DNA of 64,000 nt from Vallitalea longa (GCF_027923465.1 NZ_BRLB01000005.1:124001-188000), one strand, 5' to 3'; positions 47,003-56,677 are shown, counted from the first letter of the stretch. The notes: generated from the letters alone by a model not told the origin. Numbers and translations are program-made.

Positions 47003-48241
47003 ATGGTAATTATTAATTCTTTTAAGCAGTACATAGGTTTGCCGAGAGAGATTTATATCCTGGCTATTCAACGATTCGTTAATTCACTTGGTGGATTTGT
47101 TTATGCTTTCTTAGCTTTATTTTTGAGCGAAAGATTAGGGTTTGAGAAAGATGTAATTGGTGTGTTTATGTTAGTATGTTCATTAGTCGGTATACCTGGT
47201 TCACTTATTTCTGGCCATTTAGTTGATAAATGCAATCGTAAAACAATTCTACTTGTATCTAGAACTTTGTCAGCACTAGTTTTTATTGTTTGTGGTTTTC
47301 TTGGTAATTCAATAGTAATTCCATATTTACTTATAGCATCTAGTTTCATATCCAGTTTTTCAGGTCCTGCAAGTGGTGCTATGACTGCTGATTTGACAAC
47401 TCCTGAAAATAGGAAACAAAGTTTTTCATTATTGTATTTGGGTATGAACATTGGTCTTGCTTTTGGTTTTACCATTGCAGCTTATTTATTTAAAAATTAC
47501 ACACAATGGATATTTTGGGGTGATGGATTAACTTCATTACTTAGTTTATTATTGGTAGTATTTTATATTAAAGACACTAGACCTACAAAGAATGAAATAA
47601 AGAAAATTAATGATTCAGATAGAGTTGGTGAAAAAGAAGAAAAAGGATCTATTATTAATGCATTACTAAAGAGACCTTACTTACTAGGGTTTGTACTTAT
47701 TAGTTCGGTAATAGGATTTGTGTATAATCAACATGGTTTTATTATGCCTTTTCATTTAATAGAGTTATTCCCAGAAAATGGAGAGAAATATTTTGGTAAT
47801 GTAATGGCAATTAATACAATCATCGTTGTTGTATTGACACCAGTCATAATGCATATCACAAGAAAAATAAAGCCTGTAGTTAATGTAGCGATTGCATCAT
47901 TAACATACATTATAGGTTTTGGAATGATGGGTATAGTGAATGAATTATGGGTATTTTTTGTAGCAGTATTCATATGGACAACAGGTGAGATTATTGCAAC
48001 AACTAACACCGGAGTTTATATTTCTAACCATTCACCAGTTAATCATAGAGGTAGATTTAATTCAATAATAGGGATGATTCAGGCTGCTGGACGTTCTGCT
48101 GCTCCATATTTCATGGGAATGTATTTAGTCTCACATAGTAGCTCACAAGGATGGATATTAACTGCTTTTGTTGGTATAATAGCATTTATATTGTTATGCA
48201 TATTGTTTTTATCAGAAAAACATCATTATAATAAGGCATAA
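47003..48241 (+). CDS. MFS transporter
   Basis: 412 residues, twelve membrane helices with a charged central loop (about 185-215). Motif A-like GSLISGHLVDKCNRKTIL between helices 2 and 3, and FSLLYLGMNIGLAFGF. It resembles drug-efflux DHA1-type proteins such as YttB/MdtH; substrate unknown. Start ATG 47003 has AAAGGG upstream. A TTGACA at 46932-46937 with CATTAT 17 bases later is a possible promoter. Confidence 0.88.
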   Translation: MVIINSFKQYIGLPREIYILAIQRFVNSLGGFVYAFLALFLSERLGFEKDVIGVFMLVCSLVGIPGSLISGHLVDKCNRKTILLVSRTLSALVFIVCGFLGNSIVIPYLLIASSFISSFSGPASGAMTADLTTPENRKQSFSLLYLGMNIGLAFGFTIAAYLFKNYTQWIFWGDGLTSLLSLLLVVFYIKDTRPTKNEIKKINDSDRVGEKEEKGSIINALLKRPYLLGFVLISSVIGFVYNQHGFIMPFHLIELFPENGEKYFGNVMAINTIIVVVLTPVIMHITRKIKPVVNVAIASLTYIIGFGMMGIVNELWVFFVAVFIWTTGEIIATTNTGVYISNHSPVNHRGRFNSIIGMIQAAGRSAAPYFMGMYLVSHSSSQGWILTAFVGIIAFILLCILFLSEKHHYNKA

Positions 48242-48298
48242 ATATCTAAATAATAATTGATAGAATATCAAGTATTATAATACAAATATTAAATTTAA

Positions 48299-48340
48299 AA
48301 AGAGATATATTTAAGTCCTTGACTTAGTATATCTTTTATA
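48299..48340 (+). terminator. Probable terminator after MFS gene
   Basis: AAGAGATATATTTAAGT pairs imperfectly with ACTTAGTATATCTTTT (48322-48337); T content after it is modest. Confidence 0.5.
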
Positions 48341-48405
48341 TTAATATTAATCAAATAGACAGAAACTGAAATAAATATGATTCTTAAGTGAGAAAGGATT
48401 TACTT

Positions 48406-49788
48406 ATGAGAAACAATAATATTGACACTACTAAAGGTGATATAAAGAAGAACCTATGGATAATGGCATGGCCTATAATGATAGGTAATTTAATTCAAGT
48501 TATATATAATATGACAGATACATATTTTGTTGGTCAGCTTGAAAATAGTACTGATGCTATTGCAGCTGTAACGGTAACTTTTTCAGTTGTATTTGTTTTA
48601 GTATCTTTAGCAGCCGGTTTGGGTATAGGATCTGCAACATTAGCAGCTCAATATTATGGTGCTAGAGAATATAAAAAAGTAGATGAAGTAACTTACACTT
48701 CACTAATAGTAATTGGTGCCATAGCTTTGATATTTGTGGCTGGAGGAATAATTTTCTATAAACAGCTTTTTAATCTTATGAACACTCCAGAAAATATTAT
48801 ACCTATAGCAAAAGATTACTTTATAATAATTATGGTAGGTATGTTATTCATGTTCATATTTTTTATTATGAGCGGTATATTGCGTGGAATAGGAGATACC
48901 AAAACACCCATGATTGCAGGTATAGTTTCCGGATTAATTAATATGGTATTAGATCCATTTTTGATTTTCGGCTGGGGCTTTTTCCCTGAACTTGGAATAT
49001 CAGGTGCAGCATATGCAACTGTAATTTCAAGGATATTTGCGGCAGGATATATTTTTTATGTAGTACTTAGAGGTAAAACTTTCTTAAAACTTGATCTTCA
49101 TAACTTTAAAGTTGACCTTAATCTTACAAAACAGTTATTTAAGATTGGTGTACCATCTAGTATATCTCAAGCGGTAATAAGTTTAGGTGGAACAGTGATA
49201 ATGGGAAGAGTTAATGCATTTGGCAGTATAGCTATGGCAGCTCATGGAATAGGAAATAGATTGGAATCTCTATTGGCAATGCCTACAATGGGATTAGCTC
49301 AAGCAGCGAGTTCAATGGTTGGACAGAATCTTGGTGCAGGTCAAAGAGATAGAGCTTATAAAAGTGGACAATATGCAATGAAATCATCATTTATTATTCT
49401 TGTAATAATGGGTGCTATTTTTGCAATATTCCCATCGGTATTCTTTGAGATATTCTCAAATGATCAGGAAGTTATTGCAATTGGACGTTATTACATATAT
49501 GGAATAACCTTATTATATGCATTTGTAGGATGTAGAATTGTCATGTCCAATGTATTTCAAGGAGCAGGAGCAGCATCTGTTTCCATGTGGCTTAGTCTTA
49601 TTTGCCTGTGGGTATTCAGAATTCCATTGGCTTATGCATTATCATATACACCATTAGGGATTAAAGGTGTATGGTTAGGAGTCGGATTATCATTCATCGT
49701 TAGTTTCTTCTTCATGTATTATTTCTATAAAAAAGGAAAATGGATGGATAAAGTTGTTGTTCATAATAAAGAACTAGCAGAGGCTTAG
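48406..49788 (+). CDS. MATE family efflux transporter
   Basis: 460 residues in two six-helix halves (MatE domains about 15-175 and 235-400). NLIQVIYNMTDTYFVGQL at the start and QAASSMVGQNLGAGQRDRAY in the second half are characteristic. Sodium- or proton-driven multidrug export is the family role. ATG 48406 follows AGAAAGGA; a GTG at 48388 is less likely. Confidence 0.92.
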   Translation: MRNNNIDTTKGDIKKNLWIMAWPIMIGNLIQVIYNMTDTYFVGQLENSTDAIAAVTVTFSVVFVLVSLAAGLGIGSATLAAQYYGAREYKKVDEVTYTSLIVIGAIALIFVAGGIIFYKQLFNLMNTPENIIPIAKDYFIIIMVGMLFMFIFFIMSGILRGIGDTKTPMIAGIVSGLINMVLDPFLIFGWGFFPELGISGAAYATVISRIFAAGYIFYVVLRGKTFLKLDLHNFKVDLNLTKQLFKIGVPSSISQAVISLGGTVIMGRVNAFGSIAMAAHGIGNRLESLLAMPTMGLAQAASSMVGQNLGAGQRDRAYKSGQYAMKSSFIILVIMGAIFAIFPSVFFEIFSNDQEVIAIGRYYIYGITLLYAFVGCRIVMSNVFQGAGAASVSMWLSLICLWVFRIPLAYALSYTPLGIKGVWLGVGLSFIVSFFFMYYFYKKGKWMDKVVVHNKELAEA

Positions 49789-49798
49789 ATTTATGGTT

Positions 49799-49841
49799 CA
49801 TCAGTCATATCAATTCAATTGAAATGACTGATGGATTTTTT
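49799..49841 (+). terminator. Terminator after MATE gene
   Basis: CATCAGTCAT (49799-49808) pairs exactly with ATGACTGATG (49824-49833), followed by GATTTTTTT. Confidence 0.85.
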
Positions 49842-50000
49842 TATTAAGTAAGAAAGTTCTACTTTCTATTTTTCTTGAAATCTTTTATGGGGTGTAGTAA
49901 TAATATATCTCTAATTAATTTATCTTAATAAGCACTAATCTGATGTTTTTTGCATAATTGAGTTATAAATAAAATATTGTAAAAAAATTTAATAATATAC

Positions 50001-50070
50001 TTGACAAAAATTTATAATAGAGGTATATTATATATAGAAATTGTTAGCACTCACTTGAATCGAGTGCTAA
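50001..50070 (+). promoter_or_regulatory. hsp20 promoter with CIRCE operator
   Basis: TTGACA (50001-50006), 17 bases, TATATT (50024-50029). The CIRCE element TTAGCACTC (50044-50052), nine bases, GAGTGCTAA (50062-50070) is a perfect match to the HrcA operator and overlaps the start of the transcript. Confidence 0.95.
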
Positions 50071-50100
50071 CAATAAAAATCAAATAGAGGAGGAATTAAT

Positions 50101-50544
50101 ATGTTTGGCTTAACACCATTTAATACTAATCCAATTAGAAAAAGTAACTCGCTTAACAATGATTTTTACGACATGATTGATGACTTCTTTGATAATAGTT
50201 TTTTTCCAAGAAATCTGTACAATGATACTTTCAAAGTAGATGTAAAAGATGCAGATAAAGAGTATACAGTAGAAGCAGAAATGCCTGGAATCAATAAAGA
50301 AGATATCAAACTAGATTATAATGAAGGTAGATTAACAATCAGCGTAAGTAATGAAGAAAATGTTAACGAAGAGCAAGAACACTATATTCACAGAGAGAGA
50401 AAAAGAACTTCTATGCAAAGAGGTATCTTTTTGAAAGATATTGTACCAGAGAAGATTACAGCTAATCTAAAAGATGGTGTACTTAGGGTTGTAGTTCCTA
50501 AAAAGGAAAAATCCCAAAATACATTTAATATAGAAGTTAATTAA
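50101..50544 (+). CDS. hsp20: Small heat-shock protein Hsp20
   Basis: 147 residues: N-terminal arm with FDDFFDNSFFPRNLYN-like aromatic residues (about 20-40), alpha-crystallin domain (about 45-140; VEAEMPGINKEDIKLDYN, LKDGVLRVVVPKKE with the conserved A-x-x-x-GVL variant), short C-terminal tail FNIEVN that carries the I-x-V anchor. ATP-independent holdase. GAGGAGG before the ATG. HrcA control of hsp20, rather than only of groE and dnaK, is common in clostridia. Confidence 0.95.
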   Translation: MFGLTPFNTNPIRKSNSLNNDFYDMIDDFFDNSFFPRNLYNDTFKVDVKDADKEYTVEAEMPGINKEDIKLDYNEGRLTISVSNEENVNEEQEHYIHRERKRTSMQRGIFLKDIVPEKITANLKDGVLRVVVPKKEKSQNTFNIEVN

Positions 50545-50573
50545 AAAATAGAGCCTCATGGGCTCTATTTTTT
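50543..50573 (+). terminator. Terminator of hsp20
   Basis: AAATAGAGCC (50546-50555), five-base loop, GGCTCTATTT (50561-50570), with A- and T-tracts outside. Confidence 0.95.
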
Positions 50574-50685
50574 GATTTGAATATTTCACACTTTAAAAAT
50601 TATCTTATATGTGTTATTGTTGTATTAAAAAATATAGAAAATAAAATCAATACAAAAGAAAATAAATATGATGGAGTGTGAAAAT

Positions 50686-52482
50686 ATGAATCCAAAAAGA
50701 GATTATGTAAAGAGAAAAGAAAAGTATAAAAAAGAACTGGATAAGCTAAATCATAAGATAAATCTTTACGGGAACATAAGACTTATTATTATATTAGTAG
50801 GTCTAGGTATTACAATATGGACATATACCAAAAAATCTTATCTACTTAGTTTAAATAGTTTAATTATCACATTAGTTCTATTCATAAGTTTAGTAATGAT
50901 ACATCAAAAATATATTGAAAAAAGACCAAGATTGAAGGCTCTAATCAAAATAAACGAAAATGGGTTGAAAAGATTAAAAGGTGAATGGAAAAAATTTATT
51001 GAAGCAGGAGAAGAATTTATTGATGAGACTCATAATTATTCTTGGGACTTAGATATATTTGGAAAAAGTTCACTATTCCAGTGGACAAATCATACCAACA
51101 CTCCAATAGGAAAGAAAAAATTAAGAGATGCTTATATAAGACCTAACAAAAATATTGACCAAATAAAAGAAAGACAAGAAGCCATAAAAGAGTTGGCTAC
51201 CAAAATGAATTGGGTCCATGAATTTCAAGCTGCTGGAATGAGAGATAGCAATAAGAGTAAAGATGAAGGAAATCTGATAAGATGGAGTAAAGATGTAATA
51301 TCAATCTATCTAAATAATTTATTGAATTTATTTGTTAAGATTCTTCCTGTTGTATCTATAGGTAGTATAATAATGCCTTTTATAATACCTTCTTTTTCAT
51401 GGGTTTATGCAGCAGTATTTGTCAGCATTCAAGTTATTGTGGTTTTTAAAGATTTCGGTAAGAGAAACAATAGACTATCATCGATTGATGATTATAGAAA
51501 ACAAGTACAGATATATGAAAAAATGATAGAAGTTATTGAAAATCAAGAATTTGATTCTGCTCTATTGGTCAAATTACAACAGCAGATGCAGACTGGAAAT
51601 GAAGTGACTTCTAAACAAATCAAAAAATTAGATAGCATAATGGATATGATAAATGTTAGACATATACAATTCTATTTGATATTCGATATACTGACTTTAT
51701 GGGATTATCAATGTACTATTTCATTGGAAAGTTGGAAAAACAAATATGGTAAAAACATGGTTAAATGGCTTGATGCACTAGGAGAATTAGAAGCTTTGGC
51801 AAGTCTTTCAACTATCGTTTACGAACAACCAGAATGGGTTATGCCAGAGGTGGTTGATGATTATAAGATATATGCTACTGCATTGGGACATCCACTTATT
51901 AATGCTAATCAGAGAGTATGTAACAGTGTCAGTTTCGGAGGAAGATATGCATCTTTACTTATTACAGGTTCTAATATGTCGGGGAAAAGTACATTCCTTA
52001 GGACTATAGGAATAAATTTAGTGTTGGCATATGCAGGAGCACCAGTATGTGCAGAAGAATTCATATGCCCCATAATGAATATATATACTTCAATGAGAGT
52101 AAAAGATGATATTGATAATAAAATATCTTCTTTCTATGCAGAATTGCTAAGAATCAAAAAGATTATAGAGGCCACTGATAAAGGTGAAAAAGTTTTTTAT
52201 CTATTAGACGAGATATTCAAAGGAACTAATTCAAGAGATAGACATATAGGAGCGAAAACCCTTATCAAGAAATTATGTAAAGGCAGTACATTAGGTCTTG
52301 TATCTACCCATGATCTTGAATTAGCAGATTTAGAAAAAGAACAAGATTCCAAAGTGAAGAATTATCATTTCCAAGAATTCTATAAAAATGATAAAATCAA
52401 TTTCGATTATAAATTATATAAGGGAGTGTCTAACACTTTTAATGCAGTATACTTAATGAAAGAAATAGGGATAGAAATATAA
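50686..52482 (+). CDS. Membrane-anchored MutS-family ATPase
   Basis: 598 residues. Two helices near 33-70 and again near 215-260, a core helical region, then the MutS ATPase domain (about 380-598): Walker A TGSNMSGKSTFLRTIG, Walker B YLLDEIFKGTNSRDRH, H-motif LVSTHD. It lacks the mismatch-recognition and connector domains of MutS, so it is not a canonical repair protein. Such short membrane MutS homologues are common in Firmicutes and of unknown role. ATG 50686 follows GGAGTG. Confidence 0.85.
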   Translation: MNPKRDYVKRKEKYKKELDKLNHKINLYGNIRLIIILVGLGITIWTYTKKSYLLSLNSLIITLVLFISLVMIHQKYIEKRPRLKALIKINENGLKRLKGEWKKFIEAGEEFIDETHNYSWDLDIFGKSSLFQWTNHTNTPIGKKKLRDAYIRPNKNIDQIKERQEAIKELATKMNWVHEFQAAGMRDSNKSKDEGNLIRWSKDVISIYLNNLLNLFVKILPVVSIGSIIMPFIIPSFSWVYAAVFVSIQVIVVFKDFGKRNNRLSSIDDYRKQVQIYEKMIEVIENQEFDSALLVKLQQQMQTGNEVTSKQIKKLDSIMDMINVRHIQFYLIFDILTLWDYQCTISLESWKNKYGKNMVKWLDALGELEALASLSTIVYEQPEWVMPEVVDDYKIYATALGHPLINANQRVCNSVSFGGRYASLLITGSNMSGKSTFLRTIGINLVLAYAGAPVCAEEFICPIMNIYTSMRVKDDIDNKISSFYAELLRIKKIIEATDKGEKVFYLLDEIFKGTNSRDRHIGAKTLIKKLCKGSTLGLVSTHDLELADLEKEQDSKVKNYHFQEFYKNDKINFDYKLYKGVSNTFNAVYLMKEIGIEI

Positions 52483-52602
52483 TTGTAGGATAGTGTCATA
52501 TGAAAATCTTCAATTATGGATTAATTAAAATATCTGTAACTATAGTAATTTATTTATAGTATAGATTGTAGAGTGATATGGTAAATCATTAACAGACAGT
52601 AG

Positions 52603-52648
52603 AAACCATGGTATAGTAGATTATTTTAATCTATATTCATGGTTTTTA
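52603..52648 (+). terminator. Terminator after MutS-like gene
   Basis: AAACCATG (52603-52610) and TAGATT pair with AATCTA and CATGGTTTTT (52638-52647). Confidence 0.8.
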
Positions 52649-52746
52649 TATTATGATAATTTTCGTGGTAAAAAATTATTTATTTGTTATAATGAATAAG
52701 TACAGTTTTTTAATAATTCAATAAAAATCAAAGAAAGGGGTACCTC

Positions 52747-53412
52747 ATGAGTCTACAAGCTTACGGACTATTGAAATGTAAAGCGATAGAAACAAAAGAA
52801 GAAAGAGATAACAACAGACCTCATTATCATATACATGTTAAAGCATATGAAGAGAATTATAGAATATCCATAAATATAAAATCTAATGATGTTTTATCAG
52901 AATTACTATTTTATACTGATGAAAATTTTCAACATGACATTATTCCAAAAATTATTAAATTACCATATGGATTTTATTTTAGTAATGATTGTGCTATTGA
53001 TTATGTTAGAGGAGATATGAACTTTAATAGAGATAAGATGAAAAAAATTCCTCACGACAAAACAGGTCCTAATAACGATCTAAATGAAAAACTTAATCAT
53101 TACATAAATAGAGCAATAACAGAAAATGCTGATATTTATATATATGGTACAAAATGGAAAACAGGTAATTATTGTAAGCCAGATAGAATTTTCGATTTTA
53201 CTCCTTCAATGGGTATGCATGATATTCATATGAATCAAGGAAATATTAGAAAATGGAAAAAAGATAGTGGTGTTTGGCAGGATGGATGCCTATTTATTCA
53301 TTATAAAAATTCTGATAAATGGGTAGGATTATTTCTAGCGTTTCAATCTCAATCTTGGGATAATGATGATTGTACAGGTCAAGCCAATTACAAATATAAA
53401 AAGAAAAAATAG
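52747..53412 (+). CDS. DUF2278 (YukJ-like) family protein
   Basis: 221 residues, soluble. Family features: YGLLKCKAIETKEERDNNRPHYHIHV at the start, DYVRGDMNF, DIYIYGTKW, GMHDIHMNQGN and WQDGCLFIHYKNSDKWVGLFLAFQSQSW. YukJ-like proteins have no established function; the paired conserved His residues suggest metal or nucleotide binding, which is inference. AAAGGGG precedes the ATG; ogt follows after 10 bases. Confidence 0.85.
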   Translation: MSLQAYGLLKCKAIETKEERDNNRPHYHIHVKAYEENYRISINIKSNDVLSELLFYTDENFQHDIIPKIIKLPYGFYFSNDCAIDYVRGDMNFNRDKMKKIPHDKTGPNNDLNEKLNHYINRAITENADIYIYGTKWKTGNYCKPDRIFDFTPSMGMHDIHMNQGNIRKWKKDSGVWQDGCLFIHYKNSDKWVGLFLAFQSQSWDNDDCTGQANYKYKKKK

Positions 53413-53422
53413 GAGTGATATA

Positions 53423-53902
53423 GTGTATTATGGAATATATGATTCACCTTTATTTCCAATAATAGTCGTAGGAAATGAAGAGGGGTTGATTTACATACAT
53501 CTGGAAACGAAAACAGGCAAGAAATTTGATATATCTGAAAAATGGATCAGAAATGAAGACTTCTTTAAAGAAACTTTTCGTCAATTAGATGAATATTTTA
53601 AAGGACAGAGAATGGATTTTGATTTGAAATTAAATCCAAATGGTACAGAATTTCAGAAGAAAGTGTGGAACGCATTAATTGAAATACCCTTCGGAACAAT
53701 ATGTTCATACAAAGATATTGCCATGGCAATAGATAATCCAAAAGCGTGTAGAGCAGTTGGTATGGCAAATTCTAAGAATCCAATCGCTATAGTGATACCA
53801 TGTCATAGAGTGATAGGAAAAAACGGAAAACTTGTAGGGTATGCAGGAGGAATTGATACTAAGGAAAAACTATTGGATTTAGAAAAGAGTTTTATTAAAT
53901 GA
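53423..53902 (+). CDS. ogt: Methylated-DNA--protein-cysteine methyltransferase
   Basis: 159 residues. Suicide DNA repair of O6-alkylguanine. Acceptor Cys127 in VIPCHRVIGKNGKLVGYAGG, winged helix FQKKVWNALIEIPFGTICSYKDIA and arginine finger RAVGMANSKNP. GTG 53423 after AGGAGTG is preferred; an ATG at 53363 would overlap DUF2278 by 50 bases. Confidence 0.95.
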   Translation: MYYGIYDSPLFPIIVVGNEEGLIYIHLETKTGKKFDISEKWIRNEDFFKETFRQLDEYFKGQRMDFDLKLNPNGTEFQKKVWNALIEIPFGTICSYKDIAMAIDNPKACRAVGMANSKNPIAIVIPCHRVIGKNGKLVGYAGGIDTKEKLLDLEKSFIK

Positions 53903-53929
53903 TATATGATATTTTAAGATATTAGTTGC

Positions 53930-53971
53930 CTTTTGTACAAATATTCAATGTACAAAAGACAGCTTTTTTAT
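53930..53971. terminator. Bidirectional terminator ogt / SPOR gene
   Basis: CTTTTGTACA (53930-53939) pairs exactly with TGTACAAAAG (53949-53958), with GCTTTTTTA after it on the plus strand. Confidence 0.8.
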
Positions 53972-53977
53972 CCTCAA

Positions 53978-54610
53978 TTATTCATGAATGATAAAACAAC
54001 TAAAACCAGCTTTATCTACAAGTTCTTTTCTGGTATCAGCATTTTCCTTTTCACCAAAAGTACCTGCTACAACTCGATATTTACCGCCTCCGGCAGCTAT
54101 GTATGAATCAATATTCTTAGCGATAAGTTGTTCTTTTTGTTCAGTCGCATTAGCTTTATCATCAAAAGTTCCAACTACTACCCTATAATATTTTTTAGAT
54201 GTAGCGGTAGATGTAGAAGTTTTTGAAGTGTCAGTAGTTTTAGAACTAGATGCACTGGATTTAGAACTAGATGAATTAGAAGAACTAGATGCGCTTTTAC
54301 TATCATCTTGTTTATCTTTTAAATCTTTAATTTGATTTGTAAGATCTTCAATAATCTTATCTTTTTCAGCTACAACGTCCTCAAGTTGCTTGACTTGGTC
54401 CGCGGATGTGATATCAGAATCAGGTTGAGTACTGTTGTCAACATCAGTATTGCCTTTTGCTTTAGTGTCATTATCATTTGTTTCGTCAGTGGATTCTTCT
54501 TTGTTTTGTTGGTTATCATTATTAACCATTTCATCTAGTGATGGCTTACTTTTACATCCCACAAGAATCAGTGAGAGTAGTAGCATACTTAATAATACTT
54601 TCTTAATCAT
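53978..54610 (-). CDS. SPOR-domain lipoprotein
   Basis: 210 residues. Lipoprotein signal with lipobox LVGC (Cys19), an Asp/Asn/Thr-rich linker, a coiled-coil stretch (about 72-102), a Ser/Thr-rich low-complexity linker (about 103-138) and a C-terminal SPOR domain (about 139-210; YYRVVVGTFDDKANATEQKEQL and YRVVAGTFGEKENADTRKEL). SPOR domains bind glycan strands lacking peptides, as at division or spore septa, so it is probably an envelope protein recruited to sites of amidase action. GGAGGAG precedes the ATG. Confidence 0.85.
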   Translation of the reverse strand: MIKKVLLSMLLLSLILVGCKSKPSLDEMVNNDNQQNKEESTDETNDNDTKAKGNTDVDNSTQPDSDITSADQVKQLEDVVAEKDKIIEDLTNQIKDLKDKQDDSKSASSSSNSSSSKSSASSSKTTDTSKTSTSTATSKKYYRVVVGTFDDKANATEQKEQLIAKNIDSYIAAGGGKYRVVAGTFGEKENADTRKELVDKAGFSCFIIHE

Positions 54611-54791
54611 TTATATCTCCTCCTCGATATGATTAAATCATAAGTTATGATATACATTATTTTTTGTAATAACTTATGCTAAATATGATTATATAGCAGA
54701 TATATGTCGATTTCAATAGCGCAGTATGTTTCTTAATAGTAATTTCATAATTATGTAAAAATATTTAATATTTTACAGAAATTCTATTGGG

Positions 54792-54820
54792 TTGACTTTT
54801 TATGTATCTAACAGTATATT
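54792..54820 (+). promoter_or_regulatory. asnA promoter
   Basis: TTGACT (54792-54797), 17 bases, TATATT (54815-54820). The ~75-base leader shows no T-box or known riboswitch. Confidence 0.7.
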
Positions 54821-54904
54821 TATAGTATTGTATTTACATTTATCAATTATCATGGTTTAATGTAATAAAAAGGCAAAGCGTTAAAGCTTGAATAAGGAGG
54901 CAAC

Positions 54905-55912
54905 ATGAAACGATTAATGATTATTGACGGATATGACTCAAACATGAGTATAATGGAAACAGAAATAGCAGTAAAGCAGACAAAAGATTTTTTTGAAAAT
55001 TCTCTAGCAGACGTACTTAAGTTGACAAGAGTATCAGCACCTTTATTTGTATTACCTGAAACAGGGTTAAATGATAATCTTAACGGTTATGAAAGACCTG
55101 TAAGTTTTGATATAAAAGAAACAGGAAAAGTGGCTGAAATAGTACATTCACTTGCTAAGTGGAAAAGGATGGCTCTTCATCGTTACAAGGTGGAAGCTGG
55201 TAAAGGTATCTATACAGATATGAATGCAATAAGAAGAGATGAAGAAATGGATAATCTCCATTCAATATATGTTGATCAATGGGATTGGGAAAGAGTAATT
55301 ACTAGAAATGATAGAAATGAAGAAGCTCTTAAAAAAGTTGTAAGAAATATATATAAGGTTTTTAAGGATACAGAGTCATTTTTATATAAAAAATATCCTT
55401 TTCTAGGAAAGCATCTACCTGAAGAAATCAAATTCATTACTACCCAAGAATTAGAAGATATGTATCCGAATCTAGTACCTTCTGAGAGAGAAGATAGGAT
55501 TGCCAAAGAATATTATGCGGTATTCATTATGAAAATAGGAAAAGAACTTAAATCAGGCAAGAAGCATGATGGTAGAGCACCGGATTATGATGATTGGGAA
55601 CTAAATGGTGATATAGTATTCTGGAATCCAGTACTTAATAGAGCTTTTGAATTATCTTCAATGGGTATACGTGTAGATGAAGAATCCCTAGAAAAACAGT
55701 TAGCTATTGCAAAAGCGGAAGGTAGAAAAGAATTAAAATATCATAAAATGATACTCAACAAGACGTTACCTCTTACAATTGGTGGAGGTATTGGTCAATC
55801 TCGTATTTGTATGTATTTCTTAAGAAAAGCTCACATCGGAGAAGTACAAGCTAGTATCTGGCCTGAAGAAATGATAAAAGACTGTGAAGCTGCAGGAATA
55901 AATTTATTATAA
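54905..55912 (+). CDS. asnA: Aspartate--ammonia ligase
   Basis: 335 residues, full length. ATP-dependent asparagine synthesis with ammonia; class II tRNA-synthetase-like fold. [82 protein letters not shown] and [13 protein letters not shown] are diagnostic. AGGAGG precedes the ATG. Monocistronic. Confidence 0.97.
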   Translation: MKRLMIIDGYDSNMSIMETEIAVKQTKDFFENSLADVLKLTRVSAPLFVLPETGLNDNLNGYERPVSFDIKETGKVAEIVHSLAKWKRMALHRYKVEAGKGIYTDMNAIRRDEEMDNLHSIYVDQWDWERVITRNDRNEEALKKVVRNIYKVFKDTESFLYKKYPFLGKHLPEEIKFITTQELEDMYPNLVPSEREDRIAKEYYAVFIMKIGKELKSGKKHDGRAPDYDDWELNGDIVFWNPVLNRAFELSSMGIRVDEESLEKQLAIAKAEGRKELKYHKMILNKTLPLTIGGGIGQSRICMYFLRKAHIGEVQASIWPEEMIKDCEAAGINLL

Positions 55913-56105
55913 AATTTTTTATATGAAATTGTTTTTTATATGAAATTAATTTTTGTAATAATTTTTTTATATATTTTTCACAAATAAATTTATAAACTTT
56001 TTTATTGTGAAATTTACTAAAAATTTGTTGCAGATTAGTGGTGAATGTACAATTAATTACAAAAAATGTAAAAAAAAATAAACAATTGTTCTAAAAACAA
56101 AAACA

Positions 56106-56134
56106 TTGACAAAGTTACTTTAGTTAAATATAAT
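56106..56134 (+). promoter_or_regulatory. Consensus sigma-A promoter before DUF2294 leader
   Basis: TTGACA (56106-56111), 17 bases, TATAAT (56129-56134): both boxes exact consensus. Upstream, 55915-56105 is AT-rich and holds a 16-base tandem repeat (TTTTTTATATGAAATT at 55915 and 55932) right after asnA. Confidence 0.85.
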
Positions 56135-56201
56135 ATTATAAGTAAAGAATATGATACAGTTTGGTAAATGATATTGAGTATCTTTGATAAGCAATTTTTA
56201 T

Positions 56202-56278
56202 GGACCAGTTTCTCTTACAGCTTTCTTTTTAGTAGTATAAGCTTTAATTGAACTGGTCTTTTATATAGATTTTTTTTA
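56202..56278 (+). ncRNA. Candidate regulatory leader with terminator hairpin
   Basis: GACCAGTT (56203-56210) pairs exactly with AACTGGTC (56251-56258), with an inner AGCTT/AAGCT pairing, and is followed by TTTTATATAG and a run of eight T. It lies between the consensus promoter and the DUF2294 ribosome site in a ~170-base leader, so it may be an attenuator or riboswitch expression platform. No known aptamer recognised. Confidence 0.5.
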
Positions 56279-56311
56279 TTAGAATTTATTTTCTAAGGGA
56301 GGAAATATATA

Positions 56312-56677
56312 ATGACTAAAGGTCAATTAGAAGCATTGATAAGCAACAAAATGGTAGCTTTCCAAAGAGAACAATTGGGTAGAGGCGCCGAAGGGGCTAA
56401 GACTTATATCAGTAATGATATGATTGTCATTAGAATGAAAAAATCTCTTACTCCAGCTGAAAAACAGTTAGCGATGACTAAGCAAGGTCAGGGATTAATA
56501 AAAGAAATCAGAATCCAGTTAGAAAGTATTATCCGTCCTAAGTTAGAAGAACTTATGGAAAGTTTAACTGGAGCAAAAGTAATTAGTATTCATAATGATA
56601 TTAGCACGAAAACAGGTGAACGGATTGATATGTTTATATTTAATTGTAATCTAGAAGAACAACTGAAGTTGGATTAA
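56312..56677 (+). CDS. DUF2294 (MpsC-like) protein
   Basis: 121 residues, soluble, two-layer fold: KGQLEALISNKMVAFQREQLGRG, YISNDMIVIRMKKSLTPAEKQL, GQGLIKEIRIQLESIIRPKLEELMESLTGAKVISIHND. The family includes MpsC of Staphylococcus, encoded with the MpsAB bicarbonate/cation system, but no mpsA or mpsB is present here. GGGAGG before the ATG. Followed by an antiporter and a ClC gene, which supports an ion-homeostasis role. Confidence 0.85.
   Translation: MTKGQLEALISNKMVAFQREQLGRGAEGAKTYISNDMIVIRMKKSLTPAEKQLAMTKQGQGLIKEIRIQLESIIRPKLEELMESLTGAKVISIHNDISTKTGERIDMFIFNCNLEEQLKLD

Noticed and set aside
54821-54904. Possible T-box or riboswitch before asnA
   Set aside because: The leader is only about 75 bases and has no AGGGTGG-type antiterminator motif or terminator hairpin.
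55915-55947. 16-base tandem repeat after asnA as a functional element
   Set aside because: Only two AT-rich copies, easily explained by slippage; no pairing or motif.
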